DNA from: Siminovitchia fortis
GTDB taxonomy: Bacteria; Bacillota; Bacilli; Bacillales; Bacillaceae_C
Assembly (NCBI RefSeq): GCF_003605365.2
Contig: NZ_QYTU02000001.1
Location: 124,001 to 188,000, forward strand
Reading direction: 5' to 3'
DNA: 64,000 bases
Shown: positions 1 to 7,813 of the stretch, piece after piece
Numbering within the stretch: the stretch's first letter is position 1
Layout: each line of letters opens with the position of its first letter
The notes under the pieces: model-generated
Seen by the model: the letters and a program-made list of their open reading frames with translations, nothing else
Databases searched by the model: none
Told to the model about the DNA's origin: nothing
Position numbers and translations under genes: made by a program

Positions 1-121
1 CGAACAAAGTGACCCATTGGGCATATTCCTTTTTCCCGACCTGGTCAAGAATTGTATGCAGAAAAGCAACAACGATGCCGACTCCCGCTATTTTGAAAAT
101 CACGTCCACATCAATGCCCAT
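1..121 (-). CDS. spoIIIAC: Stage III sporulation protein AC (3' part cut by window edge)
   Basis: The visible N-terminal 40 residues read MGIDVDVIFKIAGVGIVVAF then a hydrophobic HTILDQ segment, closely matching SpoIIIAC as I remember it from Bacillus. SpoIIIAC is a small two-helix membrane protein of the SpoIIIA-SpoIIQ channel that joins mother cell and forespore during engulfment. Two ATG codons are adjacent (121 and 124); the one at 121 has GGAGG seven bases upstream and gives the family's usual start. The gene follows spoIIIAB by 18 bases, so it is in the same operon. The remaining C-terminal part lies beyond position 1. Confidence 0.93.
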   Translation of the reverse strand, partial: MGIDVDVIFKIAGVGIVVAFLHTILDQVGKKEYAQWVTLF

Positions 122-139
122 CATCTAACCTCCCATCCT

Positions 140-655
140 TTAAAAAAGCAGGATAATAAACAACAGTCCGGATAAAACGCCCAGGCTTTTCATGATTTTT
201 TCGTATTTCTTCTGCTTCTCCCTTGCTTCAGACTCTTCCCTGTCAAGATGGGTGACAGCAAGCAATATTTGTTTTTGCTGGGTGTACCGGTCATGCCGTC
301 CAAGACTTTCCCCAAACTGCATCAGGATTTCATATTCTCCAGCTTTCATGTCCGTGTCATGCCATATCTCATCGAGACTTTCCTTCCATGCAGACTTGAC
401 TACTGCATCCGTTTTGGAAAGCTTTTCGGAAAAAATTTCATATAAGCGTGCAGCCGGTTCAGGCATCTGCAAAGATATTTTTTTTGCAGCTTCCCCAAGG
501 GGCGTATGGCTGTACATGATTTCTGCATCCAATGCCCGCAAGGAGTCTTTAATGATGCGCAGCTGTTTCGGCCTGCGGGTCAAATGGCTCGAGGCTTCAA
601 ATCCGGCCCATGTTGTCGTTCCGATGATGAGCAGGGCTCCGATCAGTTTAAACAT
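140..655 (-). CDS. spoIIIAB: Stage III sporulation protein AB
   Basis: This 171-residue protein has an N-terminal hydrophobic segment (about residues 2-20), a charged helical body and a hydrophobic C-terminal tail (about 156-171). This is the SpoIIIAB layout: a membrane-anchored protein that belongs to the SpoIIIA secretion-like channel and resembles type II secretion GspF domains. Its ATG overlaps the last eight bases of spoIIIAA, a typical translational coupling in this operon, and spoIIIAC follows at once. Expression is expected in the mother cell with the rest of the operon. Length and position agree with the family. Confidence 0.95.
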   Translation of the reverse strand: MFKLIGALLIIGTTTWAGFEASSHLTRRPKQLRIIKDSLRALDAEIMYSHTPLGEAAKKISLQMPEPAARLYEIFSEKLSKTDAVVKSAWKESLDEIWHDTDMKAGEYEILMQFGESLGRHDRYTQQKQILLAVTHLDREESEAREKQKKYEKIMKSLGVLSGLLFIILLF

Positions 656-1562
656 GGGCGCTCACAACTTGTCCGTTTTGGTCCTTAATGGAAACGACGG
701 TGCCAGGGCCATCATTCCGCGATAATTCAATAAAGCGCTGAAAGACCTGCTGCTCAATGATTTCCCTTAGCAATGGCCGTTTTATTATTTCTTCCAAGCC
801 ATTTCCATGGGTTGTCATCATTAAGGTAATACCGGCATTGACTGCTTCCATGATGGCTTCCTTATCTTCCCTGCGGCCAATCTCGTCCACAATAAGTACG
901 TCGGGGCTCAGCGCCCTGATCATCATCATCATCCCTTCTGCTTTCGGACAAGCATCAAGCACATCAACCCGTGTTCCAAACTGCAATTGAGGTATTCCGT
1001 GCATACAACCGGCTATTTCGGACCTTTCATCGACAATTCCCGCTTTCATGGCAGGAATCCGGTTTTTTGGGCAGCCGGTGGATACGATTCTCGCAAGGTC
1101 CCGCAGCAATGTTGTTTTCCCTGTCTGGGGAGGTCCGATGATCATTGTATGCTTCCATCCCCCGTTATATATAAAAGGGATGAAACGCTCAGCCGCCCCG
1201 ATTTTTTCCCTGGCGACCCTTATATTAAAAGAAGCCAAATGCCTCAGGGCCTTTACCCTGCCTTCTTCCAATATGGCTTTTCCGGCAAGCCCGATCCGGT
1301 GTCCGCCTTCAATCGTGATATAGCCTCTTCTCAATTCTTCATCCAACGTATAAAAAGAGTGGCCGGCCAAATTGCTGATCAGCTGCTCCGCATCGCTTTG
1401 TGTAAACAGATAAGGCAGGCAGCTTGTCACTTCCCTTGCAGTCACTTCCACCTGCCGGTTGACCCGGAGACGGATCTCTTCTATCCCATCTTTCGTTTCA
1501 TCGGGCAGGACATTGATTAGTTTGGAGATCTCAGTTGGCAGGATGCGAATGATATTTTCCAA
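648..1562 (-). CDS. spoIIIAA: Stage III sporulation protein AA, secretion-type ATPase
   Basis: This is the ATPase of the SpoIIIA channel, related to type II/IV secretion ATPases. The P-loop GPPQTGKTT and a Walker B stretch VLIVDEIGR lie at about residues 143-151 and 222-230 of the chosen product. The reading frame is open to a GTG at 1580, but I prefer the TTG at 1562: it has GAGAGGG five bases upstream and gives 304 residues, near the family's usual length. It overlaps spoIIIAB by eight bases. A candidate sigma-E promoter sits just upstream. Confidence 0.94.
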   Translation of the reverse strand: MENIIRILPTEISKLINVLPDETKDGIEEIRLRVNRQVEVTAREVTSCLPYLFTQSDAEQLISNLAGHSFYTLDEELRRGYITIEGGHRIGLAGKAILEEGRVKALRHLASFNIRVAREKIGAAERFIPFIYNGGWKHTMIIGPPQTGKTTLLRDLARIVSTGCPKNRIPAMKAGIVDERSEIAGCMHGIPQLQFGTRVDVLDACPKAEGMMMMIRALSPDVLIVDEIGRREDKEAIMEAVNAGITLMMTTHGNGLEEIIKRPLLREIIEQQVFQRFIELSRNDGPGTVVSIKDQNGQVVSAHV

Positions 1563-1595
1563 TGCGACCCTCTCCCACACTTCTTTTCTACCTAA

Positions 1596-1623
1596 TATGT
1601 ATTCGGCCAGGCTTCAATTATGA
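1596..1623 (-). promoter_or_regulatory. Candidate sigma-E promoter of spoIIIA operon
   Basis: On the minus strand TCATAATT (1623-1616) and AATACATA (1603-1596) are separated by 12 bases. They resemble the sigma-E elements (ATATT-like -35 and CATACAnT -10). The -10 ends about 33 bases before the TTG start of spoIIIAA. Sigma-E control of spoIIIA is established in B. subtilis; the assignment here is by pattern and position only. Confidence 0.45.
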
Positions 1624-1676
1624 CCAGCCGCTTTTACGGATGGCAAAGAAACGCCGGGGGAACCCTTTATAGTGCG

Positions 1677-1819
1677 TGTTCAAAAGTTGCCAAATTAGAA
1701 GCAAGAAGGTCGAGGCGGCGCAGTTTCGAGCAGCGGAATGTATGCTTTTAAATACATGAGTAGCGGAGAAACAAGCCAACGAAGAGATTCGCAGCTTATC
1801 ATTTGGTGACTTTTGAACA
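1677..1819. repeat. MITE-like inverted-repeat element, 143 bp
   Basis: The ends are near-perfect inverted repeats: TGTTCAAAAGTTGCCAAAT at 1677-1695 and ATTTGGTGACTTTTGAACA at 1801-1819, matching at 17 of 19 positions. The inside is non-coding and GC-richer than its flanks. Both flanks carry a TTATA motif a few bases out. It fills most of the 343-base gap between spoIIIAA and aroK. No second copy was seen in this window, so mobility is inferred from the structure. Confidence 0.6.
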
Positions 1820-1905
1820 TCCTCTTATAAAAATTGATCAAGCGTATCTCTCACTTAACGTGATATAGTAGTATTAAGTTTAATGAAAAGCAGGTGCACA
1901 TTTTC

Positions 1906-2439
1906 ATGGGAAAAGATTCTGATAAAAAAAGTGTTGTTCTGATCGGATTTATGGGGGCAGGAAAAACGACGGCGGGTGAACTTGCCGCAAAAAAATTGAA
2001 CCGGAGTTTTATAGATATCGACCAGGAGATCGAAAAAAAATTTGGAATGACAGCGACAGAGATTTTTAAGAAGCATGGTGAAAAAGCCTTTCGTACATAT
2101 GAAAAAAATATCATTGAATTAAAAACAAGCGGGAAGGGGCAAGTGATCTCTCTCGGAGGGGGGGCATTTATAAACGAAGAGACAAGGAAAACATGCCTGG
2201 CAAATACTGTTGTCATCTTTTTGGATATATCCTGGGAAGCCTGGAAAAACCGCTTTGAACAGCTTGTTGAAACCCGTCCGGTTTTGCAGGGGCGCGATTT
2301 AAACGAGATAAAGGAATTATATTCGGAGCGAAAGCTTTTGTACAATAATCATCATTTCCACATATTGACAGACAATCTATCACCGGAAGAAGTTGCGGAG
2401 AAAATAGTTGACATATATTCAAATTCAACCTCCGACTAA
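1906..2439 (+). CDS. aroK: Shikimate kinase
   Basis: The product phosphorylates shikimate to shikimate-3-phosphate with ATP in the chorismate pathway (cytoplasm). It shows the P-loop GFMGAGKTT (residues 14-22), the IDIDQEIE strand with substrate-binding aspartates, the SLGGGAF shikimate-binding glycines, and the lid arginine in ETRPVL. The frame is open to a GTG at 1894, but the ATG at 1906 has AGGTG nine bases upstream and gives 177 residues, normal for the family. It converges with aroD, another enzyme of the same pathway, and shares a bidirectional terminator with it. Confidence 0.93.
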   Translation: MGKDSDKKSVVLIGFMGAGKTTAGELAAKKLNRSFIDIDQEIEKKFGMTATEIFKKHGEKAFRTYEKNIIELKTSGKGQVISLGGGAFINEETRKTCLANTVVIFLDISWEAWKNRFEQLVETRPVLQGRDLNEIKELYSERKLLYNNHHFHILTDNLSPEEVAEKIVDIYSNSTSD

Positions 2440-2471
2440 AACGAGCCCTAATTTTACAAGATTAAAAAACA

Positions 2472-2515
2472 ACATCAGGCGAAAGAAAACAAAAGCACTT
2501 TCTTTCGCCTGATGT
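2472..2515. terminator. Bidirectional terminator between aroK and aroD
   Basis: A perfect 17-bp stem (2472-2488 with 2499-2515) has a 10-base loop, with T-runs outside on both strands (TTTT on plus; the AAAAAAC at 2465-2471 reads as T-rich on minus). It lies between the convergent genes. Confidence 0.92.
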
Positions 2516-2527
2516 TTTAGACACGCC

Positions 2528-3280
2528 CTATTCTGCAGCCATATCTTCCTTCAACATGGCAATCAATTGTCTAAGCCTCCTGACCGGAATTTGGCCGGGA
2601 GCCGATTCCTTCACTCCCGAGCCGAATGTAAGAATGGAGCCATACGACCAGCCAATGATCCTGCTGATAGCGCCAAGGCTCCCCATAGACATCATAATCA
2701 GGGGTATATCTAATGCCTTGCCGGCATTGTTCGTAAGCTGAAGCAGCCTCAAAACATCATCTTTCGTTTCGGGCATGACGGCCGCCTTGGCAATATCCGC
2801 ACCATAAAATTCGGCAAGGAACAGTTTTTTCATTATTTCTTCTTCAGAAGGTGTACAATTGAAATTATGATAAGATAGAATCAATTGTTTACCATGTTTT
2901 TGTGAAACCCGTCTCAATTCCTTTATGTTGGCAGAATCACTGGAAACTTCGTAATCAACCAAGCTGATGGCATCATTTTTGCAAACTTCACTAATCAGCT
3001 TCACTTTCTGCTCTTCCGACAAAGAAATCTGCTGGCCGCCCTCATGAATCGAACGGATGGTAAAAAGAAGCGGCAAATCGCTTTTTTCGGCGATTCCTTC
3101 GAGAACGGAGAAGACGTACGGAAGGTCATCCAATTTATGTAAAAAATCCGCTCTCCATTCGAGCATATCCGGTTTTTCAGGCAAAACCAGATCAATCTCA
3201 TCCATGATTTCCTCTTTGTTCTTCCCGGTTAAGGGCGTACAGATATAAGGCATCCTCTGTTTTTTTAAAATTCCGTCCAA
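2528..3280 (-). CDS. aroD: 3-dehydroquinate dehydratase, type I
   Basis: The enzyme converts 3-dehydroquinate to 3-dehydroshikimate through a lysine Schiff base. The type I (class I aldolase fold) signature is present: EWRAD near the N-terminus, the catalytic histidine in LSYHNF, the Schiff-base lysine in ADIAKAAVMP, and the substrate loop SAPGQIPVRRL near the end. The frame extends to a GTG at 3292, but AAGGTGG overlaps that codon; a TTG at 3280 lies eight bases after it and is my choice (about 250 residues). It is convergent with aroK. In B. subtilis the equivalent position carries the unrelated type II enzyme YqhS. Confidence 0.92.
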   Translation of the reverse strand: MDGILKKQRMPYICTPLTGKNKEEIMDEIDLVLPEKPDMLEWRADFLHKLDDLPYVFSVLEGIAEKSDLPLLFTIRSIHEGGQQISLSEEQKVKLISEVCKNDAISLVDYEVSSDSANIKELRRVSQKHGKQLILSYHNFNCTPSEEEIMKKLFLAEFYGADIAKAAVMPETKDDVLRLLQLTNNAGKALDIPLIMMSMGSLGAISRIIGWSYGSILTFGSGVKESAPGQIPVRRLRQLIAMLKEDMAAE

Positions 3281-3345
3281 GCTTATTCCCACCTTTTTAA
3301 AACCATCAAAAACCGCGGGATGACCCGCGGCTGGAGCTAATGCGA

Positions 3346-3903
3346 TTATGCCCTTGAAACATAGGAACCATCGGAAGTATTGATGACCAATGTATCCCCT
3401 TCGTTTACAAAGAATGGCACCTGGACAACAAGCCCGGTTTCCATCGTAGCCGGCTTGGAGCCTCCGGAAGCGGTATCCCCTTTGATTCCCGGTTCCGTTG
3501 CGGTTACCTTAAGGTTTACCGTATTTGGCAATTCGATCCCAAGTGTTTCACCGTTGAACATGATGATATGGACTTCCATGTTTTCCAGCAAAAAGTTCAA
3601 TTCATGTTCAATCTGCGAGGCAGGAAGCTCGATTTGTTCATATGTCTGCTGATCCATAAAGACATACTGGTCTCCGCTTGAATATAAATATTGCATCTTT
3701 TTATTGTCAATTTGCGCTTTATTCACTTTCTCTCCCGCACGGAATGTCTTTTCAGCGATGGCCCCTGTACGGAGATTCCGCAGCTTGGAGCGGACAAATG
3801 CAGCTCCTTTTCCCGGCTTGACATGCTGGAACTCAAGAACCCTCCATATCCCGCCGTCAACCTCAATTGTCAATCCTGTTTTAAAATCATTTACCGAAAT
3901 CAT
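3346..3903 (-). CDS. efp: Translation elongation factor P
   Basis: EF-P binds ribosomes stalled at polyproline stretches and promotes peptide bond formation. The 185-residue product begins [11 protein letters not shown] and carries the tip loop [10 protein letters not shown] with the modifiable lysine at residue 32; in B. subtilis this lysine is 5-aminopentanolylated. The C-terminal signature [12 protein letters not shown] is present. The ATG at 3903 is preceded by GGGAGG, which excludes the longer in-frame extension. The peptidase gene upstream ends 21 bases before it, so the two are probably co-transcribed. Confidence 0.97.
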   Translation of the reverse strand: MISVNDFKTGLTIEVDGGIWRVLEFQHVKPGKGAAFVRSKLRNLRTGAIAEKTFRAGEKVNKAQIDNKKMQYLYSSGDQYVFMDQQTYEQIELPASQIEHELNFLLENMEVHIIMFNGETLGIELPNTVNLKVTATEPGIKGDTASGGSKPATMETGLVVQVPFFVNEGDTLVINTSDGSYVSRA

Positions 3904-3924
3904 CTTACTGCCTCCCAATGCAAA

Positions 3925-4986
3925 TTATAAAATAAGCAATTCTTTTGTTGAGTGCGTCAGCCTCTCGCTGCCGGAATCGGTGATCAAAATGTCATCCTCA
4001 ATCCGGACCCCGCCCAAATCGGGCAGATAGATACCCGGCTCGACAGTTACCGTCATGCCCGGCACCAGCTTCGTCTCCGACCGGGGGGACAGTCCCGGCC
4101 CTTCATGAACCTCAAGGCCGATTCCATGGCCCAAAGAGTGGCCAAAGTATTCACCATAGCCATGTTCGGAAATCAGGTCCCTTGCAATCGCATCCGCTTC
4201 AATTCCCGTCATGCCCGGTTTTATTTTCTCCACTGCTTCCATTTGTGCCTCAAGAACGATTTGATAAATCTCTTTGAGCCGTTCGGAAGGCTCTCCAACA
4301 GCCACTGTCCGGGTAATATCTGATACATACCCTTTATGCAGCGCGCCGTAATCCAAAGTGACAAAATCACCCGATTCGATCACCTTTTCACTTGCCACAC
4401 CATGGGGCAGCGCGGATCTTGAACCGGAAGCGACAATGATATCAAAAGAAGAAGAGGTTGCCCCGCATTTCCTCATGAAAAATTCAAGTTCGTTGGCGAT
4501 TTCAATTTCACGGGTTCCCGGCTTGATATAGTCAAGAATATGCTTAAAAGCCGCATCCGCAATATCCGCCGCTTCTTTGATAACAGCAATTTCGCTTTCC
4601 GTCTTTATCATGCGCAGTTCTTCGATCAGGTCAGACACCGGCACCAATTCGGCCTGCAGGCCTTCCTGAAACTTCATCCATTCAGAATAAGTCACATAAT
4701 CCTGTTCAAAACCAAGCTTTTCAATTCCGTGCTTTTCCGCTTTTTCAGCTATTTCCTCAATGATTGAACCGCTATGCCGGATCACCTCATATCCTTTGGC
4801 CTGGGTTTCCGCCTGTCTGGTATACCTGAAATCGGTAATGAAATACGCGGCATCACTTGTAATCAGGGCAGCTCCCGCCGTGCCCGTAAAATTTGTTGCG
4901 TACCTGCGATTATACGGGCTTGAGATTAAAAGTCCGTCAATGTCGAGTTCAGTGAAATACCGCCGTATTTTTTCAATTTTATTCAT
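3925..4986 (-). CDS. yqhT: Xaa-Pro aminopeptidase family protein (M24B)
   Basis: This is a cytosolic metallopeptidase that removes N-terminal residues before proline. The 353-residue product has a creatinase N-domain and a pita-bread catalytic domain. The metal-binding residues are visible: LDYGA and SDITRTV (aspartates), GHGIGLEVHE (histidine), VEPGIY and RIEDDI (glutamates). The frame is open to 5082, but the ATG at 4986 has GGGAGAG upstream and gives the normal family length and start MNKIEKIRRYF. It precedes efp in the same order as in B. subtilis. Confidence 0.95.
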   Translation of the reverse strand: MNKIEKIRRYFTELDIDGLLISSPYNRRYATNFTGTAGAALITSDAAYFITDFRYTRQAETQAKGYEVIRHSGSIIEEIAEKAEKHGIEKLGFEQDYVTYSEWMKFQEGLQAELVPVSDLIEELRMIKTESEIAVIKEAADIADAAFKHILDYIKPGTREIEIANELEFFMRKCGATSSSFDIIVASGSRSALPHGVASEKVIESGDFVTLDYGALHKGYVSDITRTVAVGEPSERLKEIYQIVLEAQMEAVEKIKPGMTGIEADAIARDLISEHGYGEYFGHSLGHGIGLEVHEGPGLSPRSETKLVPGMTVTVEPGIYLPDLGGVRIEDDILITDSGSERLTHSTKELLIL

Positions 4987-5113
4987 TATTATTCTCTCCC
5001 TGAATATAAGCTCTTTCCCTTTGAAACAGGGCTTCTGAAGGCTAGAAAAAATAGGATTATTCTGGCATAAACAGTTTAACATAAAAGAATGGAAAAAACA
5101 TGAATAAACCTCG

Positions 5114-5596
5114 TCATTGTTTCAGCTTCAGCTGCTTTAAATAAATAAATTCCTCGTATTCGTAGGATATTGAATATCCGATAAAAACCCCATACAATAT
5201 ATAAGCGCATAGTCCAGTCAATATTGAATTGATATCATATTTTAATAATGACTTCGTTCCGGGAAACAACGGATACAGGACAAAAAAAACAAACAGAAAC
5301 AATATAACCCCGTAAGCAGCACCCCACCAAAATGATTTTCTTTTTCTTAACGTCCCATAATAAAGAAGCGCTGCCAAGATGGAAACAAGTCCATATAATA
5401 AAGCGGCCAGCAGTATTCCTGCCCAGCCGTCCTTCCAACCGCCGTTCCAGGGAGCAAGAATGACTCCAGGAGTAATCTCAGTAAAATTCAAGTAATATAC
5501 TGTGTAGCCTAACAGACTTCCAAAAACCCCTGCAATAAACCCTGTGACCACTGCCATTGTGATAAGCGGAACCGCATAATAATTTTTTTCTTCCAT
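5114..5596 (-). CDS. yqhR: YqhR family membrane protein
   Basis: The product is a small membrane protein (about 160 residues) with four hydrophobic segments and no catalytic motif that I can see. Its place directly upstream of yqhT-efp matches YqhR of B. subtilis, whose function is unknown. Three in-frame ATGs are possible (5644, 5614, 5596). The last has GAGGTGG six bases upstream and starts just before the first membrane segment, so I use it; the ATG at 5614 also has a usable AAAGGA. Confidence 0.8.
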   Translation of the reverse strand: MEEKNYYAVPLITMAVVTGFIAGVFGSLLGYTVYYLNFTEITPGVILAPWNGGWKDGWAGILLAALLYGLVSILAALLYYGTLRKRKSFWWGAAYGVILFLFVFFVLYPLFPGTKSLLKYDINSILTGLCAYILYGVFIGYSISYEYEEFIYLKQLKLKQ

Positions 5597-5644
5597 GATA
5601 ACCACCTCATCCATAGCATGTCCTTTATGTCTAATTTGTTTCAT

Positions 5645-5926
5645 AAAGCTTTTTTGTCTGGTGATATTTACATTTATTTAGTAAAATATAGTTAGATACT
5701 TACTCAGAAGCTTTACGGAGATTCGAATTTTCAATGAAAGACATATTATAAATACGTTCATTTAACCCTGGGTGATTAACGTCCAGGGTACAATTATCAA
5801 ACAAAAGCGGCAAACAGCCGCTCAGGCGAGCAAAGACGCTCTTCCCCCGTTTAAAACATAGTTTCTGGTGGAAAAGGAAAGTGAGGACCATTTCACTTAA
5901 ATCTCAAAACTGATTATGTATAAAGG
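5645..5926. other. Non-coding gap with several hairpins
   Basis: I see no convincing gene here. Three small inverted repeats follow one another: ACCCTGG/CCAGGGT (5765-5789), AGCGGC/GCCGCT with a five-base loop (about 5806-5822), and GAGC/GCTC (about 5828-5841). In B. subtilis the yqhQ gene occupies the yqhR-yqhP interval; here it is absent. The hairpins may be terminators or a structured RNA. Confidence 0.35.
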
Positions 5927-5974
5927 ATGTTCTTTTTGGGAAAGATATCCACTATTCCCGAGGAGGTGGCGCTC

Positions 5975-6328
5975 TTGAAAGCACGGAATTGGATCATAAG
6001 CGGAATTTTCATTTTTGCTGCAATTGGACTCGGCTCCTACTTAATAAATAACCCTGTTGGTTTATTTAAACAGATCTTATTTATGGGAGCGGCTGTTGCT
6101 TTCGTATTTATCATCTACCGGATTTGGACAAATAGATCCCAAGGCGGCAGAGAGAAAAATGCGTTTGCGAGAGCAGCGAAACAATCCAAAATGCGGGCGA
6201 AAAAACGAAAGTCCGCATCGCAAACAAGCAACCATTTTCGAAATCGACCGCTTCGCAGACGGTCGACTGCCCACTTGACTGTAATAGAGGGAAAGAAAAG
6301 CAAGAAAAAAGACAGAGCCATATTTTAA
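5975..6328 (+). CDS. yqhP: YqhP (SA1362-like) small membrane protein
   Basis: The product has about 117 residues with two hydrophobic segments near the N-terminus (about 5-21 and 30-48) and a very basic, Arg/Lys-rich tail of 65 residues. This fits the SA1362/YqhP family, of unknown function. The start is a TTG at 5975 because AGGAGGTGG lies at 5961-5969 with good spacing; the upstream ATG at 5927 has no such site. It is divergent from yqhR and convergent with the patatin-like gene. Confidence 0.8.
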   Translation: MKARNWIISGIFIFAAIGLGSYLINNPVGLFKQILFMGAAVAFVFIIYRIWTNRSQGGREKNAFARAAKQSKMRAKKRKSASQTSNHFRNRPLRRRSTAHLTVIEGKKSKKKDRAIF

Positions 6329-6348
6329 TCTGTCTGCCAAGTGGGATA

Positions 6349-7233
6349 CTAATATGTCCATGATTTTAAGAACTGCTCAGCCCTTGCCCGCCCTTTTCTC
6401 AAAAGGGCTTCTTTTTTTTCCTCGTTTATAGTAAATTCCGCAGCAAATGTTTCTTCTGTTGGAATAAAAATAATATTTTGTTCATGTTTTCTCGAAATAT
6501 ATTTTGCGTCATGAGCATCTTTCATCGTATGAAACAATGCTTCAAATAGCTGCAGGCCATTATTAATCGTTCGTTTTGGCTGCTGTTCCATACGGTGGCT
6601 CAATTTAATGCCAATAACAGGCCTCAATTGCTTCTGATTTTCCTTTTGAAAAAGCCAGATTGGAAAATTGCTCAATATACCCCCATCCACGATGATATTG
6701 GTACCGCTGAGTGAGCGCAGTTTGACCGGTTCAAAAAAATACGGGATGCTGCAGCTCATCCGAATGGCACGCGCGACCGGATAATTTTCCTTCGGTATGC
6801 CGTATTGCTCCAGGTCATCCGGCAGAACAAGCATCCTCCCTGTTGACAAATCACTGGCAATGACTCTCAGTGTTTCAGGCGGCAAGTCTTTAAACGTATA
6901 AATCCCTTTCTTTGCCAACATCTTGCCGAGCCATTCCTCCAGCAGATCTCCACGATACAACCCCATTCTGAAATAGAGCAACAGCCATCTTGCCAGATGA
7001 AATGGCAAAAACGTTTTCCTCTGGTCCAGGAAATCATCCATCTCCATTTCCTTCATCATGTCCGCCATCTCTTTGCTGGTATACCCGGCAGCAATCAAAG
7101 ATGCGATGATGGCCCCTGCACTCGTTCCGGCCAACCTTTTAAAGGTTAAGCCCCTCTCCTCCAACACTTCATATGCCCCGATCAAAGCGACCCCTTTGAT
7201 TCCTCCGCCGGAGAATACGCCGTCAATTTCCAT
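6349..7233 (-). CDS. yqhO: Patatin-like phospholipase family protein
   Basis: This is a predicted serine lipid acyl hydrolase with a Ser-Asp dyad. The oxyanion motif FSGGGIKG is near the N-terminus, the nucleophile elbow GTSAG follows at about residue 38, and the aspartate is in VDGGILSNFP. The 294-residue product starting MEIDGVFSGGG corresponds to YqhO. A longer frame to 7287 exists, but the family starts immediately before the glycine-rich motif. It is likely cytosolic, since no signal peptide is seen. Substrate is unknown. Confidence 0.9.
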   Translation of the reverse strand: MEIDGVFSGGGIKGVALIGAYEVLEERGLTFKRLAGTSAGAIIASLIAAGYTSKEMADMMKEMEMDDFLDQRKTFLPFHLARWLLLYFRMGLYRGDLLEEWLGKMLAKKGIYTFKDLPPETLRVIASDLSTGRMLVLPDDLEQYGIPKENYPVARAIRMSCSIPYFFEPVKLRSLSGTNIIVDGGILSNFPIWLFQKENQKQLRPVIGIKLSHRMEQQPKRTINNGLQLFEALFHTMKDAHDAKYISRKHEQNIIFIPTEETFAAEFTINEEKKEALLRKGRARAEQFLKSWTY

Positions 7234-7311
7234 TTTTTGTGCCGCCCTTCCTCGTGTTGTCTCTATATTGATATTAAGGAAGGGCATATATTAAGAACGC
7301 TTTAGCAGAAA

Positions 7312-7340
7312 AAAGCCGGCCGTTTATCGGCCAGCTTTTC
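7312..7340. terminator. Hairpin between nrdJ repeat and yqhO
   Basis: The arms AAAAGCCGGCC (7312-7322) and GGCCAGCTTTT (7330-7340) form a stable hairpin ending in T residues on plus and flanked by TTTTTT on minus. It could end minus-strand transcripts from nrdJ that pass through the repeat. Confidence 0.6.
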
Positions 7341-7379
7341 CGTTAGGTTGTGAGTAACTTATTTGTCACTTAATGCATC

Positions 7380-7812
7380 GTCCGGCTCCAGCGCCTATCG
7401 ACTAGCAGACTTCACGCTTAATGTGCTCCTGCGGCGTAGCTTATTCGAGGATGTTTGGCTCACCTCGTCGCAAAGCTGCACGACGCCAACTCGAGGAAGC
7501 ATCACACGAGGCCATCTCAAGTAGTAGCTTTCCTACGATAAGTCAACATCGGCTCCGACGCACAGGGTGTGCTAGTGCAGGCGAAGCGACAGGACGTCGC
7601 TGCTTGAGCCTGCCTTCGTCGCCGTGTTTCCTTTATCTCGTCAGAAGCGCTCCAGTGTCTAGCTTCAGACGGCAGGGGCTCGAGGTCGCTTCGGTCAAAC
7701 CAATGAAGTCAAAGAACGACTTCACAGGTTTGCCCTCCAGCGCTTGTCGCCCCTAAACGGCCGTCTTCCGCATTTCAGTCTGTACGTCGATAAACAGGCG
7801 CTTGCGCCTTTG
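7380..7812. repeat. Nested composite intergenic repeat (copy A)
   Basis: This 433-bp GC-rich non-coding block is the reverse complement of the repeat at 22691-22840, interrupted by three extra segments. Shared blocks include the end CGTCCGGCTCCAGCGCCTA, the middle CCTACGATAAGTCAACATC and GTTTCCTTTATCTCGTCAGA, and the other end ACAGGCGCTTGCGCC. The third extra segment (about 7654-7778) itself looks like another member of the family. It ends two bases from the nrdJ stop codon. An open frame through it (7421-7756, plus) is not a gene. Confidence 0.75.
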
Positions 7813-7813
7813 T

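Noticed and set aside
192-725. 177-residue plus-strand frame over spoIIIAB/AA
   Set aside because: It lies opposite clear sporulation genes; shadow of their codon bias.
1851-2345. Open frame antisense to aroK
   Set aside because: aroK carries the kinase motifs; the other strand is a shadow.
5700-5891. 63-residue open frame on minus between yqhR and yqhP
   Set aside because: No clear ribosome site, no recognisable family, and it crosses several hairpins; likely chance.
7421-7756. 111-residue open frame inside the composite repeat
   Set aside because: The sequence is explained by nested repeat copies; low complexity and no start site.
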